NCBI GenBank assembly: GCA_025059595.1
Contig: JANXDI010000029.1
Location: 62,001-126,000 of the forward strand
Source of the DNA: Candidatus Calditenuaceae archaeon
Lineage (GTDB): Archaea; Thermoproteota; Nitrososphaeria_A; Caldarchaeales; Calditenuaceae
Length of the DNA: 64,000 bases
Reading direction: 5' to 3'
Below, piece by piece: positions 7,881-15,805 of the stretch. Position 1 is the stretch's first letter. Every line of letters begins with the position of its first letter. The position numbers and the translations under genes are program-made. Below the pieces are notes generated by a model, which worked only from the letters and a program-made list of their open reading frames with translations, searched no databases and had not been told where the DNA came from.

Positions 7881-8621
7881 TTAGTCCAGTACGAGAAGCT
7901 CGGGCCTAGCGTTTATTCTCGGAGTGAGACTCATCTGGCCGAGGCCTCTTGAGACGTAAAGTACGGCTCCTCCCTTAAGAGTGAAGAGCCCACGTGTATA
8001 CCTTGAATTCGAATATAGTGTGAGTCCAGACAGGACGAGACCGCCGTGCGTATGCCCCGCTAAAACTAGGGCCTCTCCATTGACACTATCTGCGGCGTGT
8101 GGGTCGTGAGAAACCACTATTCCATCAAAGGACACGGCGTCGTAAACTCTGCTCTCCCTCCAGTCATAGCCGAAGAGCCTACCTAGCGGAGTCTCAGCAT
8201 GCTCGTTGAAAAGGACCTCAAAGCCACTCCTCTTTAAAGCGGAAACGGCTCTCGCAACATAGCCACTCCAATACTCGTGGTTCCCCATCACGGCTATCCC
8301 TCTCTTCGCCTCTAACTCCCGAAGCAAAAGATCAAGCCCATCAAAGTCTACGGTCTCCTCGTCCACCAAGTCACCTCCGAAAACCATGACATCGGGCTCC
8401 AGTTTCAGAACAGCGTAGAGTGCGGCCTCCACATGTGCTTCACCTCTTTTATGATAATGGAGGTCGGGTAGAAAAGCAAGCCTACCTCCAAGGCCCGCCT
8501 CAAGCTTCGTGACTTCGAGCTTATAATTAAAAGGAGCAGCTAGGGATGTTGTGATGGTTGTAGTCACTCCGAGGAGGCTTAACTCTATGAAGCCTCTTCT
8601 GGAAATCCTTCTCAAGTGCAT
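7881..8621 (-). CDS. Metallophosphoesterase with Tat-type signal
   Basis: 246 residues of the calcineurin-like phosphoesterase superfamily, complete for the dimetal site: LPDLHYH (D53, H55), FGGDLVDE (82-88), MGNHEYW (112-118), VVSHDPH and LAGHTHGG. This layout is close to the YkuE-type, membrane-associated phosphoesterases. The N-terminus MHLRRISRRGFIELSLLG fits a twin-arginine signal (S-R-R-x-F) followed by a hydrophobic stretch, so export or membrane anchoring in folded, metal-loaded form is likely. The ATG start is one base after the rtcB stop, so the two genes are probably co-transcribed. Substrate unknown. Confidence 0.87.
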   Translation of the reverse strand: MHLRRISRRGFIELSLLGVTTTITTSLAAPFNYKLEVTKLEAGLGGRLAFLPDLHYHKRGEAHVEAALYAVLKLEPDVMVFGGDLVDEETVDFDGLDLLLRELEAKRGIAVMGNHEYWSGYVARAVSALKRSGFEVLFNEHAETPLGRLFGYDWRESRVYDAVSFDGIVVSHDPHAADSVNGEALVLAGHTHGGLVLSGLTLYSNSRYTRGLFTLKGGAVLYVSRGLGQMSLTPRINARPELLVLD

Positions 8622-8622
8622 T

Positions 8623-10119
8623 TTAGCCCTTAACTACTCCGAGCGGAACAAGCCTCGCAACTTTTGAGCTGATACCGACGTTATGCGCGACTTCAACCAC
8701 GTCGTCCGGGTTCTTATAGGCTTCAGGCACCTCCTCAACGATTGTATCCATCGTGTCCCCCTTCACGTATATCCCCCTGCTCTCCAGGACACGAACAACT
8801 TGGTCTCCACGATACTGCCTCTTCGCACCCGCCCTACTCATCTGCCTCCCAGCACCATGAACCGTGCTCCCAAAACTCAGCTCTAGAGAGTTCGGCTGAC
8901 CCCTCAAAACCCAGCTCGCCGTCCCCATGCTACCAGGGACAAACACAGGCTGCCCAAGGCCTCTATAAGTCGCGGGAATCATGTCAGAGTAGTAAGGAGT
9001 GTTGCCTGGGTAACTTCTGGTCGCGCCTTTTCTGTGGACGAAGACGTCTCGCGTCTCGCCATCGATTTTATGCCGCTCAAGTTTAACTATGTTGTGGCAG
9101 ACGTCGTAAACTATTCTGAGGTCCATCTCTTCAGCCGGTCTCTTAAAGACGTGTTCGAAGCTCTGCCTGACCCAGTGGCTTATCGCCTGTCTGTTCGCGA
9201 ATGCGAAGTTGACTGCGCATCCGAAGGCCTTTAAGTATTGCGTAGCTTCTGGGCTGCCGGTGGGTGTGCATGCCAGCTCCCTATCAGGAAGTCTTAGGTT
9301 ATACTTTGAGACAGCTCTCTCCATTACCTTTAAGTAATCGCTGCATATCTGGTGACCATACCCCCTACTTCCGCAGTGTATCAGAACCGTAATCTGGTCC
9401 TCGCTGAAAATTCCCATAGCCTCAGCCGCCTGTGCGTCGAAAATTTTGTCGACCTTTTGAATCTCGAGGAAATGATTACCGCTTCCAAGAGTTCCTATCT
9501 GAGCCTCTCCCCGACTCTTCGCCTCCCTTGAAACGACAGATGGGTCTGGGTCTGGGATATCGCCCGTGCGGTATCGCGGAAACTTTCCCTCCTCCTCAAT
9601 GTGCTTGTAGTCGTTGTGCCATCCTAGGCCGTATTTTTCCACGATATAACGCGCCCCTTCGACGGCTATTCTATCAAGGTCTGAATGAGTGACCACAAAG
9701 TCCCTTCTTCTCGAGCCTAACCCTGCAGGAACGTTCCTGAAAATAGTGTTCACGAGCTCGACAAGTTTCGGCCGCACATCCTTCTCGGTGAGGTTTGTCA
9801 CCATGAGCCTGACTCCACAATTGATGTCGTAACCCACACCGCCAGGAGAAATCACCCCCTCCGTCGCGTCCATCGCGGCGACTCCACCTATCGGAAAGCC
9901 ATAGCCCTCATGAGCATCCGGAAGAACGGCCACATGCTTGAGGACCCCTGGGAGGGTGGAGACATTAACTCCCTGAAGTAGGGTCCTGTCCGTCGTCATC
10001 TTTTGGAGCAGTTTCTCTGAGGCGTAAACATACACTGGAACCCTCATATCGCTCCGATACGTCTTCGGTATAAGCCAAATGTCTCGGCCGACCCTCTGAA
10101 GGGGAATCTGGGAGCTCAT
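8623..10119 (-). CDS. rtcB: RNA-splicing ligase RtcB
   Basis: 498 residues, full family length and without an intein. Signature regions: SPGGVGYDINCGVRLM, the metal-site segments GSGNHFLEIQ and CGSRGYGHQI, and the C-terminal GSMGTASWVL and GAGRQMSR segments around the guanylylation site. RtcB joins 2',3'-cyclic phosphate and 5'-OH RNA ends with GTP and Mn2+, sealing tRNA exons after BHB splicing. That fits the interrupted tRNA-Leu at 17325 and the EndA-like subunit at 56998. ATG at 10119. A TATA-like CTTAAATAAA lies 35-40 bp upstream on the minus strand. No archease gene is visible nearby. Confidence 0.96.
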   Translation of the reverse strand: MSSQIPLQRVGRDIWLIPKTYRSDMRVPVYVYASEKLLQKMTTDRTLLQGVNVSTLPGVLKHVAVLPDAHEGYGFPIGGVAAMDATEGVISPGGVGYDINCGVRLMVTNLTEKDVRPKLVELVNTIFRNVPAGLGSRRRDFVVTHSDLDRIAVEGARYIVEKYGLGWHNDYKHIEEEGKFPRYRTGDIPDPDPSVVSREAKSRGEAQIGTLGSGNHFLEIQKVDKIFDAQAAEAMGIFSEDQITVLIHCGSRGYGHQICSDYLKVMERAVSKYNLRLPDRELACTPTGSPEATQYLKAFGCAVNFAFANRQAISHWVRQSFEHVFKRPAEEMDLRIVYDVCHNIVKLERHKIDGETRDVFVHRKGATRSYPGNTPYYSDMIPATYRGLGQPVFVPGSMGTASWVLRGQPNSLELSFGSTVHGAGRQMSRAGAKRQYRGDQVVRVLESRGIYVKGDTMDTIVEEVPEAYKNPDDVVEVAHNVGISSKVARLVPLGVVKG

Positions 10120-10389
10120 TTAGAATCCTGAACTAATTTGTGGATAGTTTTATTTAAGGTGCGACCTTTAGTCGGCTTGGTAGCGACTCAATTATATATT
10201 CTATATAGAAGATAATATCTTACGTCTATCCCCATAGACTATTTTCCCCCATAAGACCTCCAATCCCACATTTACTCCCCCTCTCACAATTCAAGGAGAA
10301 TCCGTCTCGGTAAGCTTAGAGGGACAGTAAGCCCAGGCCTCATAAGCGGTGAGAAATCAGTCTTCTGCGGCCGGGCCGCGAGGATGTCT

Positions 10390-10442
10390 GGGGCTCGTGG
10401 TTCAAAGAGCGGGGTTTTGCTCGGTTCATCGGGGCCCCTTTT
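10390..10442 (+). other. GC-rich hairpin followed by a T-run
   Basis: GGGGC (10390-10394) can pair with GCCCC (10434-10438), with an inner GAGC/GCUC helix capped by GGGGUUUU, and TTTT follows directly. It could be a terminator-like structure or part of an unannotated RNA. No plus-strand gene lies directly upstream to be terminated. The pairing is seen in the sequence; any function is unknown. Confidence 0.35.
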
Positions 10443-10672
10443 CATTAGGTGCCAATCGTGCCAAGCTCCTGACACACCACTTCAAACATGTGTAAACCGA
10501 ATGCATGGCTTTACCTTGATTATGTTCTTACCATCAGCTCATTATCTAGCCATCCGGCCCGCACGTGCGATTAATTATAACTTTGTCAGCCCCACCTCCT
10601 CAGCAGCCACAACCCCTAAAGACCTAAGCTAACGGGTGCCCTGCCAGCCACGAGCCGGAAAGAATTTTTCAA

Positions 10673-10682
10673 GCATAAATAT
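10673..10682 (+). promoter_or_regulatory. TATA box for the S14 gene
   Basis: GCATAAATAT is centred 27 bp before the GTG start at 10705, the spacing expected for a leaderless archaeal transcript. It also argues for the short S14 reading frame over longer in-frame extensions that would begin upstream of the promoter. Confidence 0.6.
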
Positions 10683-10704
10683 CGCCCAGAGCACTCTCAA
10701 CCCC

Positions 10705-10869
10705 GTGGCAAAGATTCGGCCGCCGAAGAAGAGGAAGTTCGGTAAGGGTGTGGCTGTTTGTAAGAGGTGTGGGACGAGCGTTGGCGTTATCAGAAAGTAT
10801 AAGCTCTATCTCTGTAGGCGTTGCATAAACGAGGTCGCGCCCATTTTGGGCTTTAAGGTTTACAGTTGA
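10705..10869 (+). CDS. rps14: 30S ribosomal protein S14 (uS14, zinc-ribbon type)
   Basis: 54 residues starting GTG with AKIRPPKKRKFGKG, followed by CKRCG and CRRCI, the two CxxC knuckles that bind zinc in archaeal S14, and the ending APILGFKVYS. It binds the head of the 30S subunit. An in-frame ATG far upstream (10636) would add 23 unrelated residues and lie before the TATA box, so the GTG is chosen. In most archaea S14 lies inside the large ribosomal operon between L5 and S8; here it stands alone. Its last 10 bases overlap the convergent unknown gene. Confidence 0.93.
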   Translation: MAKIRPPKKRKFGKGVAVCKRCGTSVGVIRKYKLYLCRRCINEVAPILGFKVYS

Positions 10870-11783
10870 GGTAATGGAGGAGGCCTGATTCCCTCAAAAA
10901 TGTACGATATCTCAAGCTCACCGACGCACCCCTCAACCGCTCTTTTAGCAACTTCGTGGCAAAGCTCCGCCCTCGCTTTAAGCTCCGTGACATAAGAAAG
11001 CAATTTCTCACTTTGGTCTCCTCCACTCAACCAGTTCTCAGAAATTAAAACCCCAAGAAGGGCGGAAGCTACTAAGTAATCACCAAGCCAGGGAGGCTTC
11101 ACCATCCCGCTAAGGAATCCGGCATACAAGACAGGCGGCTCACCTAAGTAAACCCTCTCATGTAGATTGAATCTGGAGAGGGCGAGCGCGTTATTGTGCT
11201 CCGCCTCTCCCATCACCTCAACTCTCGTCTCTAACCCGCCATGAGTTACCAAGAGCTTAAGGAAAGGGCCTGAAAGGTCTAGAACAGACCCCTTTTCCAC
11301 TGATGGCGCAGTAACAACTCTGACTTTCCCACCTGAGGCGACAGGGCAGTATGTATCGATAATAATTTGGGATGAGCCTCTCTTGGTTTCTCCTCTCCTC
11401 GACTTAATGACCCAGTCAATCCTGTCTCTTGAGGCTTTCCATCTAAACTCTCGGCACCAGAGCTCCACACAATTATCCCCGAGCGACAATAACCGCTCGG
11501 CGAGTCCTCTAACATCTCCTATACACGTCTTTGCAGCCGGATAAAACTTGCCTCTGAGGATGCTGGAAGTCTTAAAGAATACGTTATGGGCTTCGTGAAA
11601 CTCATCCACCCCAAATTTCCGAACAAACTCGGCCCAGTCCGAAGTGAAGGGCAGATACAATATTTCCTCACAGACACGCATCGCCCTGGTCACCAAAAAC
11701 GCTTTAAACCCTTTCATTCTCAGCCCCAGCCAAACAAGCACGCCGGAGAGGTCAGAGCCGTGAACAAGAGCGTCTATTTCCAA
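10860..11783 (-). CDS. Unrecognised protein, possibly a degenerate FAD/NAD-binding fold
   Basis: 307 residues, not recognised. The N-terminus, DALVHGSDLSGVLVWLGLRM then KGFKAFLVTRA, has the shape of a beta-alpha-beta dinucleotide fold (strand, glycine loop, helix, strand). However, the loop reads G-S-D-L-S-G, with Asp where the second Gly of GxGxxG belongs. The rest shows no known active-site motif. The C-terminal segment FLSGMVKPPWLGDYLVASALLGVLISENWLSG resembles the helix near the FAD site in some monooxygenase-like flavoproteins, but weakly. ATG at 11783, 15 bp after the Trm112 gene stop on the same strand, so probably co-transcribed. It could be a divergent flavoprotein or a non-binding descendant. 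Confidence 0.6.
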   Translation of the reverse strand: MEIDALVHGSDLSGVLVWLGLRMKGFKAFLVTRAMRVCEEILYLPFTSDWAEFVRKFGVDEFHEAHNVFFKTSSILRGKFYPAAKTCIGDVRGLAERLLSLGDNCVELWCREFRWKASRDRIDWVIKSRRGETKRGSSQIIIDTYCPVASGGKVRVVTAPSVEKGSVLDLSGPFLKLLVTHGGLETRVEVMGEAEHNNALALSRFNLHERVYLGEPPVLYAGFLSGMVKPPWLGDYLVASALLGVLISENWLSGGDQSEKLLSYVTELKARAELCHEVAKRAVEGCVGELEISYIFEGIRPPPLPQL

Positions 11784-11798
11784 GGGTATTTCATCCCG

Positions 11799-12164
11799 TT
11801 AATCCGCTGACTCCGCCCTCACAACCCCAGATGGAATCTTGTCCACCCACTTGTTCAAGAATTCTTTCTCTCTCGCCCTATCGCGGAACTCGTCAGGAAG
11901 CATGATTGGTATCTCATCGATAATGGGATACCACCGTCCGCAGCTCTGACATGTCAAAATCCCGCTCAATATCTCCCACGAATAACACTCCCAACACCTA
12001 GTCTCGGGTAACTCGGCAACCATTCCCTCGTGGAATGAGCAGTAAAGCTCGCATCTTATCGTCTCCCCCACTTTATATCGTTGCTCCCTCTCGAGCACGG
12101 TTAACCTTAGGGGGAAGCTCCTGCACATGGGACAGGCCAAAATGTCCATCAGCCTGTACTTCAA
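11799..12164 (-). CDS. Trm112-like methyltransferase activator
   Basis: 121 residues with a zinc-ribbon core: ILACPMC near the N-terminus, CWEC and CQSC in the middle, and the ending GRWYPIIDEIPIMLPDE, which is the hallmark of Trm112 proteins. Trm112 stabilises and activates several SAM methyltransferases that modify tRNA, rRNA and release factor. The TTG at 12164 gives the family-like MKYRLMDILACP; the ATG at 12149 would cut five residues. A TATA element at 12187-12195 lies 27 bp upstream, within a 44-bp divergent promoter region shared with the presenilin-like gene. The four-cysteine middle insert is longer than in minimal archaeal members. Confidence 0.85.
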   Translation of the reverse strand: MKYRLMDILACPMCRSFPLRLTVLEREQRYKVGETIRCELYCSFHEGMVAELPETRCWECYSWEILSGILTCQSCGRWYPIIDEIPIMLPDEFRDRAREKEFLNKWVDKIPSGVVRAESAD

Positions 12165-12174
12165 CTGTCACAAC

Positions 12175-12195
12175 GTATAATTACATCCATATAAG
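12175..12195. promoter_or_regulatory. Divergent promoter for the Trm112 and presenilin-like genes
   Basis: GTATAATTA (12175-12183) is centred 30 bp before the plus-strand TTG at 12209. CTTATATGG read on the minus strand (12187-12195) is centred 27 bp before the minus-strand TTG at 12164. The two core promoters sit side by side in a 44-bp gap, so initiation in one direction probably competes with the other. Confidence 0.55.
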
Positions 12196-12208
12196 AATAT
12201 TTGCAGAG

Positions 12209-13063
12209 TTGAGAACTAAGATTCCGGGACTGGAAACCCTCCCTCCGATATTTCTCACAATAGCCCTTTGGCTCTTCATACTGAACCTCTCGGAAAGTTA
12301 TGTCGAAATTCAGCCGGTCGCACCTGTGGTGGTGGTTGAGGAGCCTGTAGAGTCACCCGCAACCTCCCCTGCCCCTTACCTCAATACTTTAACTTTCATA
12401 AGCATCATCGCCGTCGCAGGTTTCACAGTCTTCCTCGTTTTCAGAAAATATCCCAATATAATCTCTCTTTTCGCGATTGGTGCGTTCTGGCTTGTCACGT
12501 TTCTGACGCTTCTAATTCATATTGGATACGTGGGTCAGCTAGTCTCGACTGTGCCTGTGAACTTGATTATACTTATTGTCCTCGCAGCCTCCGTGCTTAT
12601 TACCTTCTTGGTGAGGAAAACATCGGGGGTTTTCGCCCTTATTGCAGCTTGTGTAACGGCTGCGGCGGGAGGCACCATCATCGGATACATGATTCCACTC
12701 TTTACATTCATCGCCCTCATTTCGTCACTCACTGTATTCGACCTCGTCATGGTTAAGAAGGGATATCTCTCACTTCTAAGCCGCGACCAGTATCGCGAAA
12801 GAATTCACCAGCTTAAGGGGCTGGTTGTGGAGGTTGGCGATATTAATCTCGGTTTGGGAGACCTGCTTTTTTACACGATTACGGTCACCACAACTTTCTT
12901 TAGGCTCGGCCTCTATCCCGCGATCGCGGCGAATCTCGCCATCATGGCGGGATATTTCCTGACACTACAGTTATTGAGGAGGTGGAGCACCGTGCCTGGG
13001 TTAACGATTCCTCTCGCATTGGCACTCGCCGCCTCGTTAATAGTGGATGCATTATTATCCTAA
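12209..13063 (+). CDS. Presenilin-like GxGD intramembrane aspartyl protease
   Basis: 284 residues, mostly hydrophobic, with about nine predicted membrane segments. Two aspartates are in the right context for a GxGD protease: SSLTVFDLVMV (D178) and LGLGDLLFYT (D218, motif GLGD followed by LLFY as in presenilins). VPGLTIPLALALA (263-275) lies where the PAL motif belongs but reads PGL. The YD tyrosine is Phe. Members cleave membrane-spanning substrates. A Pro/Val/Glu-rich loop (residues 33-56) follows the first segment. The frame is open upstream to 12035 but runs through the Trm112 gene, so I take the TTG at 12209, which sits 30 bp after a TATA element. The family call is firm; activity is inferred. 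Confidence 0.82.
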   Translation: MRTKIPGLETLPPIFLTIALWLFILNLSESYVEIQPVAPVVVVEEPVESPATSPAPYLNTLTFISIIAVAGFTVFLVFRKYPNIISLFAIGAFWLVTFLTLLIHIGYVGQLVSTVPVNLIILIVLAASVLITFLVRKTSGVFALIAACVTAAAGGTIIGYMIPLFTFIALISSLTVFDLVMVKKGYLSLLSRDQYRERIHQLKGLVVEVGDINLGLGDLLFYTITVTTTFFRLGLYPAIAANLAIMAGYFLTLQLLRRWSTVPGLTIPLALALAASLIVDALLS

Positions 13064-13146
13064 CGGGCTGTGAAACTACATGTTCGTGTAAAATTTTCTA
13101 AAGCCTGCACGACCATTTTTTATATTGTGGCAAACCTCGGCCGGCC

Positions 13147-14436
13147 GTGAGCCACGATTCTCAAACTAGAAGGAGTTTCCTTGGAAGTGTGAATAAGGCT
13201 CTTTTGGGGGGACTGTTGCTGGGCGGCGTTGTCGGGTCGCTCGGGACTTACGCGGGGACTGGTGGCGGTGGGGTGACCACCGTTGAACGCGCGGTGACTG
13301 TGACGAGGCAGGTTGAGAGAAGGCTGAAGGCTGGTTACGTCTACATAGGTCCGGCGAAGGATTATGGATGGTCTTTTTCCCACGACCAAGGGAGGAGGTG
13401 GGCTGACAGAAACATTCGAGGCGTCGAGAGCGTCTACATAGAGGGTGTAGGGGATGCGGATGTCAAAGGAGCCATGAAGACCCTCATCGAGGTGGAGAAT
13501 GTCGACTTTGTCGTCGGGACGAGTTTCGGCTACATGGACCCCATGGCCGAGCTAGCCTCAGAATATCCTGAGAAATACTTTTTACACATAAATGGCTTCA
13601 GGGCCGGCGCCTTGGGCAACGCTCCGGAAAACATGTCGGTAGGCGACATCAACACTTATCAGATATACTATCTTGAGGGTCTCGCGGCTGGAGCAGTCAC
13701 GCAAACTGGTGCAGTTGGCGTCGTAGGCACCTTCAGAATCCCCGTGATTAATAGGCTTGTCAACGCATTTCTGCTGGGGGCGCGCTACGCATACAAGAAA
13801 AGGACGGGTAAAGAGATTAAGGCTCGGGTTGTGTGGCTAAACACCTGGTTCGACCCTGTTAAGGCGCGAGACGCCGTGATATCACTTGTCGACACCATAG
13901 ACGCAGATGTAATAACTTCGACCGAGGACTCGCCTACGGGTTTGCAGGTTGTTGAGGAATACACGACGAAGAAGGGGCGGCGAACATGGGGCTTCAGCCA
14001 CTACACCGACATGACCGCTTTCGGCCCTAACTCTCATTTGACCGGGCACATTGTTAATTGGGGTGTTCTATATCTGGAGTTTTATAAGATGATTTTGACC
14101 GGGAGTTGGCGCTCAGTCGATATCTGGGCAAGGCTAGGCGACTTTACACCGTCTAGGTGGGCCAAGCCGCCGGAGCAGAGCACGCTCGGCAAACCTGAGG
14201 GCCCTGTTTACATGGCGCCTCTGAATCCGGTCGTACCCGCTGAGTGGGAGCTTCTAATCAAGAGGAGGTATGAGGAGATGAAGGAGGGTGTCTTCGAGCC
14301 GATAAGCGGTGAGGGTAACATGGGTGAGCCCGTGCGCGACACTAACGGGGAGGTCAGAATTGACAGAGTAGAGCGGGCAAATAGGACGATGCTTATGAAC
14401 ATGGATTGGATTGTAGAATACGCCCTTGAGGCATGA
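13147..14436 (+). CDS. BMP-family (PnrA-like) substrate-binding protein, Tat-exported
   Basis: 429 residues. The N-terminus TRRSFLGSVNKALLGGLLLG is a twin-arginine signal, followed by a Gly/Thr-rich linker. From about residue 60 the protein matches BMP-type solute-binding proteins: GYVYIGPAKDYGWSFSHDQGR, VDFVVGTSFGYMDPMAELA, PEKYFLHINGF and AVGVVGTFRIPVINR. This family feeds nucleosides or related compounds to ABC importers. No permease or ATPase gene is adjacent, so any partner lies elsewhere. GTG at 13147 with a TTTTATATT element about 28 bp upstream. It overlaps the amidohydrolase gene by 4 bases (ATGA), pointing to uptake and deamination of the same compound. Confidence 0.85.
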   Translation: MSHDSQTRRSFLGSVNKALLGGLLLGGVVGSLGTYAGTGGGGVTTVERAVTVTRQVERRLKAGYVYIGPAKDYGWSFSHDQGRRWADRNIRGVESVYIEGVGDADVKGAMKTLIEVENVDFVVGTSFGYMDPMAELASEYPEKYFLHINGFRAGALGNAPENMSVGDINTYQIYYLEGLAAGAVTQTGAVGVVGTFRIPVINRLVNAFLLGARYAYKKRTGKEIKARVVWLNTWFDPVKARDAVISLVDTIDADVITSTEDSPTGLQVVEEYTTKKGRRTWGFSHYTDMTAFGPNSHLTGHIVNWGVLYLEFYKMILTGSWRSVDIWARLGDFTPSRWAKPPEQSTLGKPEGPVYMAPLNPVVPAEWELLIKRRYEEMKEGVFEPISGEGNMGEPVRDTNGEVRIDRVERANRTMLMNMDWIVEYALEA

Positions 14437-15755
14437 GGGAAGAGGTTGACATTCACATCAGAAACGTCCTAACGCTGAATCCTGCCAACGGAGCTGTCCT
14501 CAAAGAAGTTGACATAACTGTGAAAGACGGGAAGATAAAAGAGGTCAGCCGAGGCATAAAAGTCGACGCCGCCGAAGTGATAGATGGAAGCGGTAAGATA
14601 GCTATTCCCGGGTTTGTTGACGCGCATACTCACGTCTTCCAGATTATGTTGAGGGGGGCTCTCTCCATGAAAGAACTGCAGGTTCATCCAATCTGGTTAC
14701 GCGTTCTTATACCCTTTGAGGCTGAGCTGACGCGAGAGGAGGCTGAGATTAGTGCAGAGCTCGCTTGCCTAAACATGATAAGGAAAGGCATCGTGTCATT
14801 CGCAGAGGCTGGAGGCCCGTACCCCGATATTGAGGCCGAGGCTGCTCGGAGTGTGGGGCTGAGGGCGAGGGTGACCCACTCTACAATGGATGCAGGTCCA
14901 GAGAACTATGTGCGAACCGCCTCTATGAACCGAGAGCTTGTCAGAAAATACGCCTCCGGGCTAGTGAGAGGGTATTACTCAATTCGGCAGTTGATGACCT
15001 CGACGGACTTCCAGTTGGATGAGACCTTCAGATTTGCTCGCGAGGATGATGCGCTGGTCACGATGCATATTAACGAGGAGGTCTCGGAAATTCAGCATGC
15101 CCTGGCGAGGTGGGGGATGCGGCCCATCGAGTTTCTTCACTCAAAAGGCTACCTATGTAGCCGCCTGCTCGCGGCTCACTGTGCCTTTTTAAGCAGGTCA
15201 GAGATAGAAATCCTATCCAAATGCGGTGTCAACGTGGTCCACTGCCCCACGATAGCCATGCTCTACATGAACTTCCCTAGGATACCTGAGCTCCTCAGCA
15301 GAGGGGTCAATGTCGCGTTGGGAAGCGACGGGGGGAGCTACAGGCCTCTCGACATCTTCACAGAGATTAACATCATGGTGAGCGGCTTAACTGGCTACTA
15401 TGGGGCGCCCTACCATGACCATAGTGTCCTAAGCCCCGTCACGGCCCTCAAAATGGCCACATTCAACGGCGCTAAGGCCTTGGGGGATGATGCGGGTGAA
15501 ATAAGGGAGGGTGCCCTCGCAGACATCACAATCGTAGATGCCCGTAAACCGCACCTCACACCACTACACGACTCCTGGCTTCTACCCCTCTTTGCGACGG
15601 GCTCCGACGTGACCGACCTAATCGTCGATGGCAAGCTGATAATGCGGAAGGGAGAGGTGATGACGCTTGACGAGGATAGCGTTGTTTCAAGGGCTCGAGA
15701 AATTGCGCCGCAGATAAGAGAAAAGATAGTCAAGCTATTGAGGACAAGCCATTAG
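14433..15755 (+). CDS. Amidohydrolase, cytosine/SAH-deaminase-like
   Basis: 440 residues of the metal-dependent amidohydrolase superfamily (subgroup of MTA/SAH deaminases, guanine and cytosine deaminases). Seen: the metal motif VDAHTHVFQIMLRG, MHINEEVSEIQHA (metal His and catalytic Glu region), AHCAFLSRSEIEIL (second metal His) and LGSDGGSYRPLD (metal Asp). The N- and C-terminal flanks form the small beta domain (DGSGKIAIPGF and GALADITIVDARKP). It probably deaminates a nucleobase, nucleoside or similar ring in the cytoplasm. Start ATG overlaps the stop of the BMP binding-protein gene by 4 bases, so transport and hydrolysis are likely coupled. The exact substrate is not determinable. Confidence 0.85.
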   Translation: MREEVDIHIRNVLTLNPANGAVLKEVDITVKDGKIKEVSRGIKVDAAEVIDGSGKIAIPGFVDAHTHVFQIMLRGALSMKELQVHPIWLRVLIPFEAELTREEAEISAELACLNMIRKGIVSFAEAGGPYPDIEAEAARSVGLRARVTHSTMDAGPENYVRTASMNRELVRKYASGLVRGYYSIRQLMTSTDFQLDETFRFAREDDALVTMHINEEVSEIQHALARWGMRPIEFLHSKGYLCSRLLAAHCAFLSRSEIEILSKCGVNVVHCPTIAMLYMNFPRIPELLSRGVNVALGSDGGSYRPLDIFTEINIMVSGLTGYYGAPYHDHSVLSPVTALKMATFNGAKALGDDAGEIREGALADITIVDARKPHLTPLHDSWLLPLFATGSDVTDLIVDGKLIMRKGEVMTLDEDSVVSRAREIAPQIREKIVKLLRTSH

Positions 15756-15805
15756 TCTCGGTTGGAGGCATCTAGTTTATCAGAAGAGCCCGCCCCATTA
15801 AGCGT

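Larger units (their letters stand above)
10120..10704. other. 585-bp stretch without a gene
   Basis: This is the longest gene-free stretch in the window, lying between the divergent rtcB and S14 genes. The end near rtcB is AT-rich and holds that gene's probable promoter; the end near S14 holds a TATA box. The middle (about 10300-10460) is GC-rich and contains a strong inverted repeat. I tested it by eye for tRNA, 5S, SRP, RNase P and box C/D or H/ACA features and found no convincing match. Short open frames here do not resemble proteins. Confidence 0.6.

Noticed and set aside
10390..10442. H/ACA or box C/D guide RNA
   Set aside because: On the minus strand an ACA lies just after the stem, but the distance from the pocket is about 19 rather than 14-16 bases, the loop lacks a k-turn, and no clear C, D, C' and D' set is found.
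12035..12208. N-terminal extension of the presenilin-like protein
   Set aside because: It lies antisense to the Trm112 coding region and before the TATA element; it has no membrane-protein character.
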